Positions 18,435-27,751 of a stretch of DNA of 64,000 bases are shown piece after piece. The DNA is taken from NCBI GenBank assembly GCA_046309775.1, contig JBKCOM010000223.1, positions 26,179 to 90,178 on the forward strand, given 5' to 3'. This DNA comes from JAIXWP01 sp046309775 (GTDB taxonomy: Bacteria; Bacteroidota; Bacteroidia; Flavobacteriales_D; Sanyastnellaceae). The notes under the pieces were generated by a model that saw nothing but the letters and a program-made list of their open reading frames with translations, was not told the DNA's origin and made no database searches. Within the stretch, counting starts at the first letter, position 1; each line of letters starts with the position of its first letter. Position numbers and translations under genes: made by a program.

Positions 18435-19208
18435 TTATCTTGTAAATACATACTCAGATTCCGTGCTCAACTTGGGGTTGAAAACATACCCATCCACATC
18501 AAAGGCAGTGAGGTCAGAAGGCTTAACAATTTTATTTTCAATGATAAATCTTGCCATTTTCCCTCTGGCAAGCTTGGCATAGGTGCTGACTATGCTATAT
18601 CCACTTGCCTTTTTCTCCTTGAATTCACATTGAATCACTTTTCTATCGAGAATGGATTTATTTACAACTTTGAAATATTCTGAAGAAGCAAGATTGACTA
18701 GTGTTCCTTTAGGTTCGAGGTCTGACTGAATAGCTTCAGTTATCTTATTTCCCCAAAATTGGTAGAGGTTTTTATAGGCTTTGCCAGGGCTATAAGGCGT
18801 ACCCATCATAAGTCGATAAGGCTGAATCAAATCAAGAGGCCTTAAAATCCCATACAAACCGCTGAGTATTCGAAGGTGATTTTGTGCCCATTCTAATTGT
18901 TTTGCTCCTAATTCCTCCGCCTTCAAACCTCTATAAACGTCTCCTTTAAACATCAAAATGGATTGTATCGAGTTAGATGCGTTGAAAGGCAATTGCCATT
19001 GTTGAAACCGCTTTTCGTTTTCAAGAGAGAGCGCATCACTCAAATCCATGAGTTTCGCTATGTCTTTTGACTTGAGTTTACGAAGTCCATTTACCAGTTC
19101 CTCTGCTTCCACGGCAAAGGCTATTTCTGAACTTTTTAGCTCAGGATATCTTGAGGAGTCATCGAGTAATTTTGCAGGTGAAATGACTGCAATTAATTTG
19201 GATGGCAT
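18435..19208 (-). CDS. yaaA: YaaA family protein (peroxide stress response)
   Basis: 257 residues, full length. The start MPSKLIAVISPAKLLD corresponds to the family's MLILISPAKTLD, and the segment RILSGLYGILRPLDLIQPYRLMMGT is diagnostic. In E. coli YaaA lowers free intracellular iron and limits DNA damage during hydrogen peroxide stress; DNA-binding folds have been reported for the family. It is the last gene of a five-gene minus-strand unit that starts at 23102; the gap to the SGNH gene is 5 bp. Confidence 0.9.
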   Translation of the reverse strand: MPSKLIAVISPAKLLDDSSRYPELKSSEIAFAVEAEELVNGLRKLKSKDIAKLMDLSDALSLENEKRFQQWQLPFNASNSIQSILMFKGDVYRGLKAEELGAKQLEWAQNHLRILSGLYGILRPLDLIQPYRLMMGTPYSPGKAYKNLYQFWGNKITEAIQSDLEPKGTLVNLASSEYFKVVNKSILDRKVIQCEFKEKKASGYSIVSTYAKLARGKMARFIIENKIVKPSDLTAFDVDGYVFNPKLSTESEYVFTR

Positions 19209-19213
19209 AAAAT

Positions 19214-20509
19214 CTAATTTGAATATTTTTCATTGAGATAATCACCGAAAGCTGATCTGAAAGCTTCGAACATCATATCAGCTTGCAGCTCATATCCACG
19301 TTTTGTCAGGTGTATACGGTCTGAAGCGGCGAGGTTTGCATCTTTCCAATCGTCAATAGAGCCAAGACCGCCCATAATTGCAAACAAATCGTACACAGCG
19401 CCATTATACTTTTCCGCTAGCCTATGCATCGATTCTTGCACTTTGTAAGCATTTCGGTTTGGCTGACGTTTTTGATAATATGTATCATTATTCGTAATAA
19501 AAATAAAAACAGCGTCTTTGTTCGTGCTTCTAATCATTTCCATCAATCTTTCATATCTTTCCTCAAACGCCTTTTGGTCGAAGTTGTCTGCGGGAACATT
19601 GGCATCGTTTACACCGATTCCAAAGAAGACCAAATCGGGTTTGATTGTCTGCATTTGGTTTTCAAACTTTGATGACCTGAGATAGCTATATGTTCCGGCA
19701 CCATTGACACCAATGGCATTATAGGTGAATCCATTTAATTCAGAATTACCAAAATAAATTCCCTGAAGAATAAATTCTGATGGCTGTTCAACACATCTTT
19801 TAATGTTGAACTTGAATGAATCATAAGGTTTAGCGAAAGTGAAGATGTCATAACCATCTTCCATATTTCGCGCTACCTCAACTAGATTCATCGATGAGTC
19901 CGTTGTTATTTCATAGTCCTGATTTGAATTATGAAAAATAATGACGCTATTCGAGGCAAAGGCTGAGCTGTCTATGTCTATGGTCATAATTTCGAACGAC
20001 GCGATCGAGTCGGTAGTAATCGCAGATATTCCAGACATTCCCCAATCACATTGGTGATTGCTAACGCTGGAGCGACAACCGGTCCAACTGCCTTTCCAAT
20101 TGCATTTTATAGAATAAGGACTATTGGTACCAGCAATTTTATATGGAAAAACAAATCCCCTCTCCCCTTTCACTCCGTAGGTCAATGTACTGAAGTTGTA
20201 TCTCAAGCGATCTGTCAAGAATCCGCCTTGGACGTGGCTTCCGCCCATGTGAAGAATAGAAATTTTTCCTTTTCCGTGAAAAACTAAGTTTTCTATTCTC
20301 TCGAAAAGTGGATTTATTTTTTCAGTATTGTTATAAGTGGTTAATTCATTCAATTCCAACTTTACAAATTGCGGAGCCACTACGTTTTTACCATTCCAGC
20401 CATTTAAACGGAATGTAGCTTTATTGGAACTAAAGGAAGCAAAAAAGACGATTGCAATGAAAACCATTGCAATCGCTTTTAAACTGAATATTTTTTTATA
20501 AAAATTCAA
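19214..20509 (-). CDS. SGNH/GDSL-type esterase, membrane-anchored or exported
   Basis: 431 residues. The hydrophobic N-terminus (KAIAMVFIAIVFFASF) acts as signal or anchor. Block I is degenerate, GGSH with the serine in ILHMGGSHVQGG; the oxyanion Asn is in GIGVND; the catalytic Asp-His pair is in DRIHLTKRGYEL. Such enzymes remove or transfer acyl groups on glycans or lipids in the envelope. The start appears to be TTG at 20509, one base after the stop of the LOG gene, because it keeps the basic n-region (YKK); the first internal ATG would lose it. Translational coupling is likely. The substrate is unknown. Confidence 0.8.
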   Translation of the reverse strand: MNFYKKIFSLKAIAMVFIAIVFFASFSSNKATFRLNGWNGKNVVAPQFVKLELNELTTYNNTEKINPLFERIENLVFHGKGKISILHMGGSHVQGGFLTDRLRYNFSTLTYGVKGERGFVFPYKIAGTNSPYSIKCNWKGSWTGCRSSVSNHQCDWGMSGISAITTDSIASFEIMTIDIDSSAFASNSVIIFHNSNQDYEITTDSSMNLVEVARNMEDGYDIFTFAKPYDSFKFNIKRCVEQPSEFILQGIYFGNSELNGFTYNAIGVNGAGTYSYLRSSKFENQMQTIKPDLVFFGIGVNDANVPADNFDQKAFEERYERLMEMIRSTNKDAVFIFITNNDTYYQKRQPNRNAYKVQESMHRLAEKYNGAVYDLFAIMGGLGSIDDWKDANLAASDRIHLTKRGYELQADMMFEAFRSAFGDYLNEKYSN

Positions 20510-20510
20510 A

Positions 20511-21218
20511 TTAAAAATTAGGCTTTAATAGGTAATTAGAATAGAATCGGTCGATTTCTTCGACCACTTCCTCCGGTGTATCAACGACTTTGAATAAATG
20601 TAAGTCTTCGGGACTAATATTTTTTTCTTTTTCTAAAAGCACTTTTTTAATCCAATCAACTAGGCCATCCCAGAAACTATGTCCTACGAGGATAATTGGG
20701 AATCGACCAATTTTATCTGTTTGGATAAGCGTCAATGCTTCGAAAAGCTCGTCCATCGTACCAAATCCACCAGGCATTACAACGAAACCTTGGCTATACT
20801 TGATAAACATAACTTTTCTCACAAAGAAATAATCAAAATTAATGTCTTTGTCGTGGTCTATCCAAGGATTGCTATGTTGTTCGAAAGGAAGTTTAATATT
20901 CAAACCAACGCTTACGCCATTTCCTTCTTTCGCACCTTTATTACCGGCCTCCATAATACCTGGGCCACCGCCAGTAATAACTCCATAACCTCTTTGCGTC
21001 AGCAGGAATGCGATATCCCTTGCTGTTTGATAGTATGGATTATCGGGCTTTGTGCGAGCCGAACCGAAGATGGATACGCAAGGACCAATAGAGCCCATAC
21101 GATCATAACCTTCTACGAATTCGCCCATTATTTTGAATATTGACCATGAGTCATTACTCTTTGTTTCACTCCAAGTTCTTTGCTTGAATTTATTTACAAT
21201 TCTGCTATCTTTATCCAT
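20511..21218 (-). CDS. LOG family protein (Rossmann fold; possible cytokinin-riboside 5'-monophosphate phosphoribohydrolase)
   Basis: 235 residues with the two LOG signatures: GGGPGIMEAGNKGA and PGGFGTMDELFE, plus FFVRKVMFIKYS. Characterised homologues remove ribose 5-phosphate from nucleoside monophosphates. The cellular role in Bacteroidota is not settled. It lies third in the operon, 15 bp after the HerA-like ATPase gene and one base before the SGNH gene. Confidence 0.9.
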   Translation of the reverse strand: MDKDSRIVNKFKQRTWSETKSNDSWSIFKIMGEFVEGYDRMGSIGPCVSIFGSARTKPDNPYYQTARDIAFLLTQRGYGVITGGGPGIMEAGNKGAKEGNGVSVGLNIKLPFEQHSNPWIDHDKDINFDYFFVRKVMFIKYSQGFVVMPGGFGTMDELFEALTLIQTDKIGRFPIILVGHSFWDGLVDWIKKVLLEKEKNISPEDLHLFKVVDTPEEVVEEIDRFYSNYLLKPNF

Positions 21219-21233
21219 AATTAAATAATTAAA

Positions 21234-22799
21234 TTATCCGAATAAACCACCTCTTCTCTTTTTGCTTCCTCCGCCCAATCCAAGCACCCCGAGCAAGCCA
21301 CGCGCCACTTCACGAATGACGGTATTTCCCACTTGACGCACCATGGTGTTTTTTGAAAGTTTTTCAAGAGTCGATGGCTCTTGTTTTGTTGTTGCTTTTC
21401 TCGCAGAAGGAGCCTCTACTTCCTCATTTTCATTTTCTGCCTTCGCATTATTAATTTTTGCTTGCAAAATTTCATAAGCACTTTCTCTGTCGAGGGCATC
21501 ACTATATTTTGCGGCTATCGGCGAAAAACCAATTACTCGCTGAATTTCCTCATCATTTAAAATACCCATTCTACTTTTAGGCGCGCGCAGGTGTGTTGCT
21601 GCGAGTGGTGTTGGAATACCTTTTTCATTCAAGCCCGTAATAAGCGCTTGTCCAATCCCGATTTGGGTAAGCAGCTCTTCTGTTTTATAAAATTCAGAAA
21701 TTGGATAGTTCTCGGCAGTTTTTTTAATAGCCTTTCGGTCTTTTTCAGTAAAAGCGCGAAGTGCATGTTGAACCTTTAGACCAAGCTGAGCAAGCACATC
21801 TTCGGGTACGTCGTAAGGGTTTTGGGTACAGAAGTAGATTCCCACACCTTTTGAGCGAATAAGTTTTATAATAGCTTCTATTTGATCTAACAAAGCCTTA
21901 GAAGCCTCTTTGAATATCAAATGCGCTTCATCGATAAATACGCACAACTTAGGCTTTTCTAAATCTCCAGCCTCAGGAAAAGATGCGTAAATTTCAGCTA
22001 GCATTTGCAACATGAATGTTGAAAACAGCTTTGGTTTGTCTTGTATATCGGTGAGGCGGATAATGCTTACAACTCCCTTTCCGAATTGGTCGAACCTTAC
22101 GAGATCTTGAACTTCAAAAGACTTTTCACCAAAAAAGTGCTCTGCGCCTTGCGCCTCCAACTCAATTATTTTTCTTAAGACTGTTCCAACAGACGCCTCA
22201 GAAATATTCCCATAAGATTTTTCAACCTGCTCTTTACCTTCTTCAGTGGCGTATTTAAGCAGTTCTTTGAAGTCTTTTAAATCCAACAGAGGCAAATTAT
22301 TATCGTCTGCAAACTTGAATAATGCGGCTACAATACCTCCTTGAACATCGTTGAGCTCAAGAATTTTACTAAATAGAACTGGACCAAATTCGCTTACTGT
22401 AGCGCGCAATCTTGTCCCTTTTTGTTCCGACAAACTCAACAACTCAACAGTGGTACCTTCAGGATGATATGGAATTCCAATCGCAGCATGACGCTCTTCT
22501 ATTTTGGAGTTGCTCACACCAGGCATAGCGATACCACTTAGGTCACCTTTGAGGTCCATTAGAAGAACTGGAATCCCTTTGGCCGCCATGTTTTCTGCAA
22601 TAATTTGCAAAGTCACCGTCTTACCAGTGCCTGTAGCTCCAGCTATAAGACCATGGCGATTGAGGGTTTTTAAAGGAATCTTTACCTCTGCGCCAGCAAC
22701 CGGAGCGCCATCCAAAAGAGCAGCACCGAGGCTCAAGTATTCACCTTTGAACGTATATCCTTCGGTGATATGAGAAATAAATTTTTCTTGATTTGACAT
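21234..22799 (-). CDS. DUF853 family HerA-like ATPase (YjgR-type)
   Basis: 521 residues. Walker A GATGTGKT is near residues 53-60, Walker B is in KLCVFIDEAHLIF, and an arginine-containing LIRSKGVGIYFCTQNPYDVP segment follows, as in HerA/FtsK-like motor ATPases. The C-terminus is a basic glycine-rich tail (GLGGGSKKRRGG). Family members are cytoplasmic and poorly characterised. The gene is second in the five-gene unit, 3 bp after DUF3817. Confidence 0.88.
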   Translation of the reverse strand: MSNQEKFISHITEGYTFKGEYLSLGAALLDGAPVAGAEVKIPLKTLNRHGLIAGATGTGKTVTLQIIAENMAAKGIPVLLMDLKGDLSGIAMPGVSNSKIEERHAAIGIPYHPEGTTVELLSLSEQKGTRLRATVSEFGPVLFSKILELNDVQGGIVAALFKFADDNNLPLLDLKDFKELLKYATEEGKEQVEKSYGNISEASVGTVLRKIIELEAQGAEHFFGEKSFEVQDLVRFDQFGKGVVSIIRLTDIQDKPKLFSTFMLQMLAEIYASFPEAGDLEKPKLCVFIDEAHLIFKEASKALLDQIEAIIKLIRSKGVGIYFCTQNPYDVPEDVLAQLGLKVQHALRAFTEKDRKAIKKTAENYPISEFYKTEELLTQIGIGQALITGLNEKGIPTPLAATHLRAPKSRMGILNDEEIQRVIGFSPIAAKYSDALDRESAYEILQAKINNAKAENENEEVEAPSARKATTKQEPSTLEKLSKNTMVRQVGNTVIREVARGLLGVLGLGGGSKKRRGGLFG

Positions 22800-22802
22800 A
22801 TT

Positions 22803-23102
22803 TTAAAGAGCTTTTCTTCCTAATACTATTCTTTCCAAAAAGAAAGTAGCAAAAGGAATGAGAGATGCAAAAAAAACAAGAACAGCTTTTTTCAAATTGA
22901 TTTTATCCTGTGAAAAAGCTAAGAATATTGCGAAAATCAACCAAACGAACAAAACCCCATGAATCATACCCACATACGATACAGCCTTGGGCATATCCGC
23001 GAAATATTTTAGAGGCATTGCTACAAAAAGTAAAAGCAAATATGAAACTCCTTCCACATGACCTGACAGAAACAGGTGCTTTAGCGTTTTATCACTTGTC
23101 AT
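22803..23102 (-). CDS. DUF3817 small integral membrane protein
   Basis: About 99 residues with three hydrophobic segments and the family motifs GHVEGVSYLLLLFVAMPLKY and GMIHGVLFVWLIF. Its function is unknown. I place the start at ATG 23102 (MTSDKTLKHLF); a TTG at 23108 would add two residues. It is the first gene of the minus-strand operon reaching to 18435 and has a -7 box about 20 nt upstream. Confidence 0.8.
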   Translation of the reverse strand: MTSDKTLKHLFLSGHVEGVSYLLLLFVAMPLKYFADMPKAVSYVGMIHGVLFVWLIFAIFLAFSQDKINLKKAVLVFFASLIPFATFFLERIVLGRKAL

Positions 23103-23122
23103 ATTCAAAAAAATTACGGCTT

Positions 23123-23130
23123 CGAATATA
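23123..23130 (-). promoter_or_regulatory. -7 box TATATTCG for the five-gene operon
   Basis: Reverse-strand TATATTCG, 20 nt before ATG 23102. No TTG at the expected -33 position. Confidence 0.4.
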
Positions 23131-23181
23131 TGACAAGCCTCGTGCTATTCGTGTTTATCGAAGATAAGTTTCTAACACAAT

Positions 23182-24489
23182 TTAATAACTCCGTCTCTTT
23201 GGTTTTCCTGATTTCGTGTTTGGTTTTTTCTTTTTATCAGCAAGTTTTTTCTTAAATTTCTTTTCATGAAAAGCTCCTTTGAAATCAGGGTTTTCAAGGC
23301 GTTTCTGTCGATCAATTTCGCGCATTTGATCCTGAAACTCATCGAAAGGCGTTTCGTCGATTTTTATGGAGCTTGTCAACTCGCCTCTTTCGAGGCTTTG
23401 CTTGATTAATTTTTCAATTTTTGCAATGTGATATTCTTCACTAAAATCAGCAAAGCTGATAGCGGTACCTGTTTTGAATGCTCGCCCTGTTCTACCTATT
23501 CTGTGCACATAGTCCTCGTAGTTGGTCGGAATATTGAAGTTGATAACGTGAGAAACCTCGACAACATCAATTCCTCGAGCACTTACGTCAGTGCTAACTA
23601 AGACTCGAACGTCACCGCTCTTAAAATCATCAATCGCGTTGATACGAGCATTTTGGCCCTTGTTGCTGTGCAGAAGGCGCACCTCTCCAATAGCTAGACG
23701 CTCAAGGTATTTTGCAATTGAAGTCGCTTGCTCTTTTGTTTTGACAAAAACCATGACCCGATTAAAGGATTCGTCTGTAGTTAGAAAGTGTTCAAGTAAA
23801 GCGAGTTTCGCTTTGAAATTGGGCAAGCTAAATAAGATTTGACGAACAGTATCCGCAGGAGTGGCTTGAGGAGTGACCTCTACTCTACTGGGAAACAAGA
23901 GAAAATTATCTGCAATTCGCTCTACTTTTTCGGGAAAAGTAGCTGAGAACAAGAGTTGCTGTTTTTTTTGAGGCAGTTTTTCTTGAATTTCTCTCAATTG
24001 CGGCCAGAATCCCATGTCCATCATACGATCACACTCGTCGAGCACTACATGTTTTATCTTTTTTGGAAGAATCTCACGCTTGGCATAAACCTCCAAGAAT
24101 CGGCCGGGGGTGGCTACAATGATATCTACCCCTTCTTGGAGTTGTGCTATTTGCGCTTTTGGGCCTATACCTCCATAAAGCGCAACTCTTTTAAGATCAG
24201 TGTATTTGGAGAGTTCTTCTATGGTTCTGTCTACTTGAATCACTAATTCTTTTGTCGGAACGAGGATGAGGCATCTTGGCTCAGGCCCTTGGTGATATTT
24301 CATCTGCATAAGGAGCGGCAGCACATATGCGGCAGTTTTGCCAGTGCCCGTTTGGGCAATACCAATTAGGTCTTGGCCCGCCATAATCCTAGGTATCGCT
24401 AGTCTTTGGATGTCTGTTGGGTCGGTGTAACCCGCTTCGGCAACGGCATCCAAAAACTGACGTGTTAACTTTAAATCTTCGAAAGTCAT
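23182..24489 (-). CDS. DEAD-box type ATP-dependent RNA helicase with DECD motif
   Basis: 435 residues. Motifs in order: AQTGTGKTAAYVLP (I), PTKELVIQ (Ia), TPGR (Ib), DECD in VLDECDRMMDMGF (II), SATFPEKVERIA (III), STDVSARGIDVVEV (V), HRIGRTGRA (VI). The lysine-rich C-terminal tail (KKFKKKLADKKKK) probably adds RNA affinity. It is a RhlE-like cytoplasmic helicase for ribosome assembly or mRNA turnover. Motif II has Cys in place of the usual Ala. The predicted -7 box ends four bases before the ATG, so the mRNA may lack a leader. Confidence 0.93.
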   Translation of the reverse strand: MTFEDLKLTRQFLDAVAEAGYTDPTDIQRLAIPRIMAGQDLIGIAQTGTGKTAAYVLPLLMQMKYHQGPEPRCLILVPTKELVIQVDRTIEELSKYTDLKRVALYGGIGPKAQIAQLQEGVDIIVATPGRFLEVYAKREILPKKIKHVVLDECDRMMDMGFWPQLREIQEKLPQKKQQLLFSATFPEKVERIADNFLLFPSRVEVTPQATPADTVRQILFSLPNFKAKLALLEHFLTTDESFNRVMVFVKTKEQATSIAKYLERLAIGEVRLLHSNKGQNARINAIDDFKSGDVRVLVSTDVSARGIDVVEVSHVINFNIPTNYEDYVHRIGRTGRAFKTGTAISFADFSEEYHIAKIEKLIKQSLERGELTSSIKIDETPFDEFQDQMREIDRQKRLENPDFKGAFHEKKFKKKLADKKKKPNTKSGKPKRRSY

Positions 24490-24493
24490 TTGA

Positions 24494-24501
24494 CAAAGAT
24501 A
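24494..24501 (-). promoter_or_regulatory. -7 box TATCTTTG directly before the helicase start codon
   Basis: Reverse-strand TATCTTTG followed by TCAA and then the ATG at 24489. The start point would fall at or within a few bases of the start codon. Confidence 0.55.
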
Positions 24502-24518
24502 GGTTCATTGTTTTTAGT

Positions 24519-24526
24519 TAATTTCG
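24519..24526 (+). promoter_or_regulatory. -7 box TAATTTCG for the acyltransferase gene
   Basis: TAnnTTCG variant, 21 nt upstream of ATG 24548. It is divergent from the helicase box in the same 58-bp gap. Confidence 0.4.
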
Positions 24527-24547
24527 TAATTCTTTTTTAAAGAACCT

Positions 24548-25765
24548 ATGACCTCTGCTCCGATAGATGTAAATAATTTTGATGATATACGCCCCTACAA
24601 CGATGGCGAGCTCGGCCCAGTGATTGAACGGCTGCTTGAAGAACCTATTTTTTATAAAATCATGAAATGGGTTTATCCTTCTCTTGGCAAGTCGGTTATT
24701 CAAGGCATGATGCGCGAGATAAGCACCGTTGAGGAGTTTCAAGAACAGGTTAGTGCTCCTGCATTCAAGGTGGTCTCACAGCTTACTACAAGCGGACTCA
24801 CTTTCTCCAATATTGATTTTTTAGAAAGGGATAAAGCATATTTATTTCTATCTAATCACCGAGATATCATTTTGGACAGTGCTCTTTTAAATGTCAGTTT
24901 GATGGAGCGGGGCTATAAAACCACGCAGATCGCCATCGGAGATAACTTGCTGGAGACTTCGGTGGTAAAGGATATCGTTAGAAGTAATAAGAATTTTATA
25001 GTCAATAGGAATATCAACGCCAAAGAAGTGTTCCATTATTCCTTAAGGCTTTCAAATTACATCCGCAAGACAATTCAAGAAGATAACACTTCGATTTGGA
25101 TTGCTCAGAGGGAAGGACGCAGTAAAGATGGCGACGACCGCACTGCGAGTGGATTGTTGAAAATGTTTACAATGAGTAGTTCTAAAAGCATGGAAGACTC
25201 TTTGCTTGACTTAAACATTGTGCCCATGTGTGTTAGCTACGAATATGACCCATGCGATGTAATGAAGGCCAATGAATTGGTTCAAAAACGCATTTTTGGG
25301 AAGTACGAAAAAAAGCCAGGAGAAGACTTTAGAAGCATGATGAAAGGTGTGACTGGCCATAAAGGTCGTGTTCACATTTCAGTTGGAAGCTTTATGAGCG
25401 GTGCCATCGAACAAATGCGCTTAATTCAACATAAAAATGATAAAGTCCAGTTTTTGGCAAACGCAGTTGATAGTGAAATGCACCGCATATATAAACTATG
25501 GCCAACGAATTACATTGCCTACGACTTACTTCACGGCAGCAAGGAACACAAGGAGTTTTACACGAATATTCAGCGAATTACCTTTAGCAATTATATAAGG
25601 GGTTGTGTGATTACATCGGGCATCTTGCGCAGGCAGGAAGGATTGCCCAAAGATGGCTATGCAAAAGCAATTCGAGAGACATTGCTTGAAATGTATGCAA
25701 ACCCAGTGGCAAATAAAATAGCCCTTGATAAGCAAGTAGTTTCTGATCTAAGCGTCACGTCCTAA
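24548..25765 (+). CDS. 1-acyl-sn-glycerol-3-phosphate acyltransferase-like protein (PlsC/PlsB family)
   Basis: 405 residues. The acyltransferase HX4D motif is visible as NHRDIILD in LFLSNHRDIILDSALLN, followed by IWIAQREGRSKDGDD, equivalent to the glycerophosphate-binding block, and later LNIVPMCVSYEYDPCDVM. The length exceeds a minimal PlsC and the N-terminal 80 residues are extra. It should act at the inner membrane in phospholipid or ornithine-type lipid synthesis. The stop codon overlaps the start of the next gene (TAATG), so the two are translationally coupled although the second encodes a secreted protein. Confidence 0.8.
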   Translation: MTSAPIDVNNFDDIRPYNDGELGPVIERLLEEPIFYKIMKWVYPSLGKSVIQGMMREISTVEEFQEQVSAPAFKVVSQLTTSGLTFSNIDFLERDKAYLFLSNHRDIILDSALLNVSLMERGYKTTQIAIGDNLLETSVVKDIVRSNKNFIVNRNINAKEVFHYSLRLSNYIRKTIQEDNTSIWIAQREGRSKDGDDRTASGLLKMFTMSSSKSMEDSLLDLNIVPMCVSYEYDPCDVMKANELVQKRIFGKYEKKPGEDFRSMMKGVTGHKGRVHISVGSFMSGAIEQMRLIQHKNDKVQFLANAVDSEMHRIYKLWPTNYIAYDLLHGSKEHKEFYTNIQRITFSNYIRGCVITSGILRRQEGLPKDGYAKAIRETLLEMYANPVANKIALDKQVVSDLSVTS

Positions 25766-27717
25766 TGCGATTATATATCTTAATCTTATTGTTTTTTACA
25801 CATGCTTCTTCACTGAGAATTTCAGCTCAATGTGGCGCGTGTATGCAGGAAGTAAATGTTATTACCAATGGCGACTTTAGTCAGGGAAACAGCGGTTTTT
25901 CCACACAAATGACATTGGGATCGGGCTTCTTTTGTCCCCTTTGCCCTGAGGGAACGTATGCAGTAGGTTCTTTTGCTTTTTTATATCACTCAGACTTTGT
26001 TGGGCAAGACCATACGAATCCACCTGCGGGACAATTCATGATCGCTAATGGTACGGCTCAAGAAGGAGTTGAAGTTTGGTGTCAAAACGTAGAACTAGAA
26101 CCACAGACAGATTATACCATTCGTTACTGGGGTCGCGACGTAACGAACAATTCTAACCCTCATCCTTTAGCGGTGCTACACGTTTCGATAAACGGAGTTT
26201 TAGTCGGGGATTCGCTGGTCGCTGAAGGCGGTTGGCAAGAGAATGTGATTACTTGGAATTCTGGAGATTTGGTAAATGCTGAAATCTGTATTGTAAATTA
26301 TCAAAGCAATCCCGGAGGAAATGATTTTGGGCTTGATGATATTTCTATGACCGCATGTCATCCAGTAACACTTCAGCACGCTGCTGATGCAGGCTCGGAT
26401 CTTGAAGCCTGCGGAGGAGAGACCATTCTACTTGGTTCCCCGGGGCTTGTTGGCTATAACTATCAATGGACGGGTGATGCTGGCCTTCAAAATAGTGGTT
26501 CTTCACAACCGTCATTTTTAGCGCCTGCAGATATTAATGCGATTACCACCTACTCATTTACTTTGAGCTTGGATTCAGCCAATTTGGGCTGTATTACTCA
26601 GGATATGATCAGTTTAGTGGTGCATCCTTCTCCGAGTCTTTTACTATCTGGGCCAACACAGATATGTGAAGGCGAAGAAGCCACGATTTCAGCTTCTGGA
26701 GAATTCGACACTATATTATGGTCGACGGGAGCAAACACATCAAGTGTGGTTGTCAATAGCACTGGTAGTATAGAAGCGGAAGCTAGCTTGGGAATCTGCA
26801 CGGTCAGTGATGCGTTGCAACTTAATGTTGTTGAATTACCTGAGATTGACCTAGGTGCTGACGTACAGCTTTGTGAAACCTCCATCCCTTATACTTTGAA
26901 TGCCTCTACCTCTGTTCTTTGGAATGACCTCATTACATCGACTGAATATGAAGTAGTAAGTTCAGGAGAATATGTGGCCAGTTTTTCTTCATTTAATTGC
27001 AGTGTCAGTGATACTATTTTGATTGAAGTTGATACGATGCCGATTTCCACACTTGAAGAAGAGTATACCATGTGCTCAGGCACCTCCATTGTCTTGAGCA
27101 GCGGGGAAGTAGGAGTCTGGAATACTGGTGAAACTGCATCTTCCATTGAAGTCACGGATGCAGGATTGTATTCTGTTGAATTATCAAATGGCTCATGTAA
27201 CTTGACGAGTAGCGCTGTGGTAATTGAAAAATTTGCCCCTACCCCACAACTTGAAGAAGAAGTGAGCTTTTGCGAAGGCGAAGATTATCTATTAGACCCT
27301 GGAATTTTTGAGGAAGCTACTTATGCGTGGAACGACGGGGATAGTCTCCAAATAAAGCGAGCCACTTCACCAGGCTTATATGAAGTAGAGGTCTCCAATG
27401 AATGCGGTGTTGCCACTGCTTCAACCTTGGTAAATGTTGAATTTTGCGATTGGGGGTTATATATTCCAAGTGCATTCACCCAGGATGGAAATGGTATTAA
27501 CGACGGCTGGGTTGTTAAAGGACACAATGTGAGTAATGTTAAAATATTCGTTTACAATCGTTTTGGCGATATGGTGTTTTTCACAGAAGAGCTAGAAAGT
27601 CCTTGGGCACCCGATCCTGTTGGCGTTGGGTTGGATGCTTATACTTACCGTGTCGAAGCATTGAATTACAATGGAGTAAAGATTGAAAGGCACGGACATA
27701 TTCGATTGCTACGTTGA
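25765..27717 (+). CDS. T9SS-exported protein with type B (gliding-motility-associated) C-terminal domain
   Basis: 650 residues. Signal peptide, then Cys-rich CGACMQEVN and a lectin-like/CBM-type segment beginning VITNGDFSQGNSGFST, which resembles carbohydrate-binding jelly rolls. Several Ig-like beta repeats follow with the pattern L.LC.G......G..VLW.tG. The C-terminal 85 residues (IPSAFTQDGNGINDGW, VYNRFGDMVF, YTYRVEALNYNG, HIRLLR) form the CHU_C type B sorting domain. It is predicted to be a surface-anchored adhesin or binding protein. It overlaps the acyltransferase stop by one base. Confidence 0.85.
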   Translation: MRLYILILLFFTHASSLRISAQCGACMQEVNVITNGDFSQGNSGFSTQMTLGSGFFCPLCPEGTYAVGSFAFLYHSDFVGQDHTNPPAGQFMIANGTAQEGVEVWCQNVELEPQTDYTIRYWGRDVTNNSNPHPLAVLHVSINGVLVGDSLVAEGGWQENVITWNSGDLVNAEICIVNYQSNPGGNDFGLDDISMTACHPVTLQHAADAGSDLEACGGETILLGSPGLVGYNYQWTGDAGLQNSGSSQPSFLAPADINAITTYSFTLSLDSANLGCITQDMISLVVHPSPSLLLSGPTQICEGEEATISASGEFDTILWSTGANTSSVVVNSTGSIEAEASLGICTVSDALQLNVVELPEIDLGADVQLCETSIPYTLNASTSVLWNDLITSTEYEVVSSGEYVASFSSFNCSVSDTILIEVDTMPISTLEEEYTMCSGTSIVLSSGEVGVWNTGETASSIEVTDAGLYSVELSNGSCNLTSSAVVIEKFAPTPQLEEEVSFCEGEDYLLDPGIFEEATYAWNDGDSLQIKRATSPGLYEVEVSNECGVATASTLVNVEFCDWGLYIPSAFTQDGNGINDGWVVKGHNVSNVKIFVYNRFGDMVFFTEELESPWAPDPVGVGLDAYTYRVEALNYNGVKIERHGHIRLLR

Positions 27718-27722
27718 TTGTT

Positions 27723-27730
27723 TACATTTG
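27723..27730 (+). promoter_or_regulatory. -7 box TACATTTG for accD
   Basis: Perfect TAnnTTTG six bases after the upstream stop codon and 21 nt before the accD start. The nearest TTG is 14 bp upstream, shorter than usual. Confidence 0.5.
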
Positions 27731-27751
27731 CCCCCTAAATCATTATAAAAT

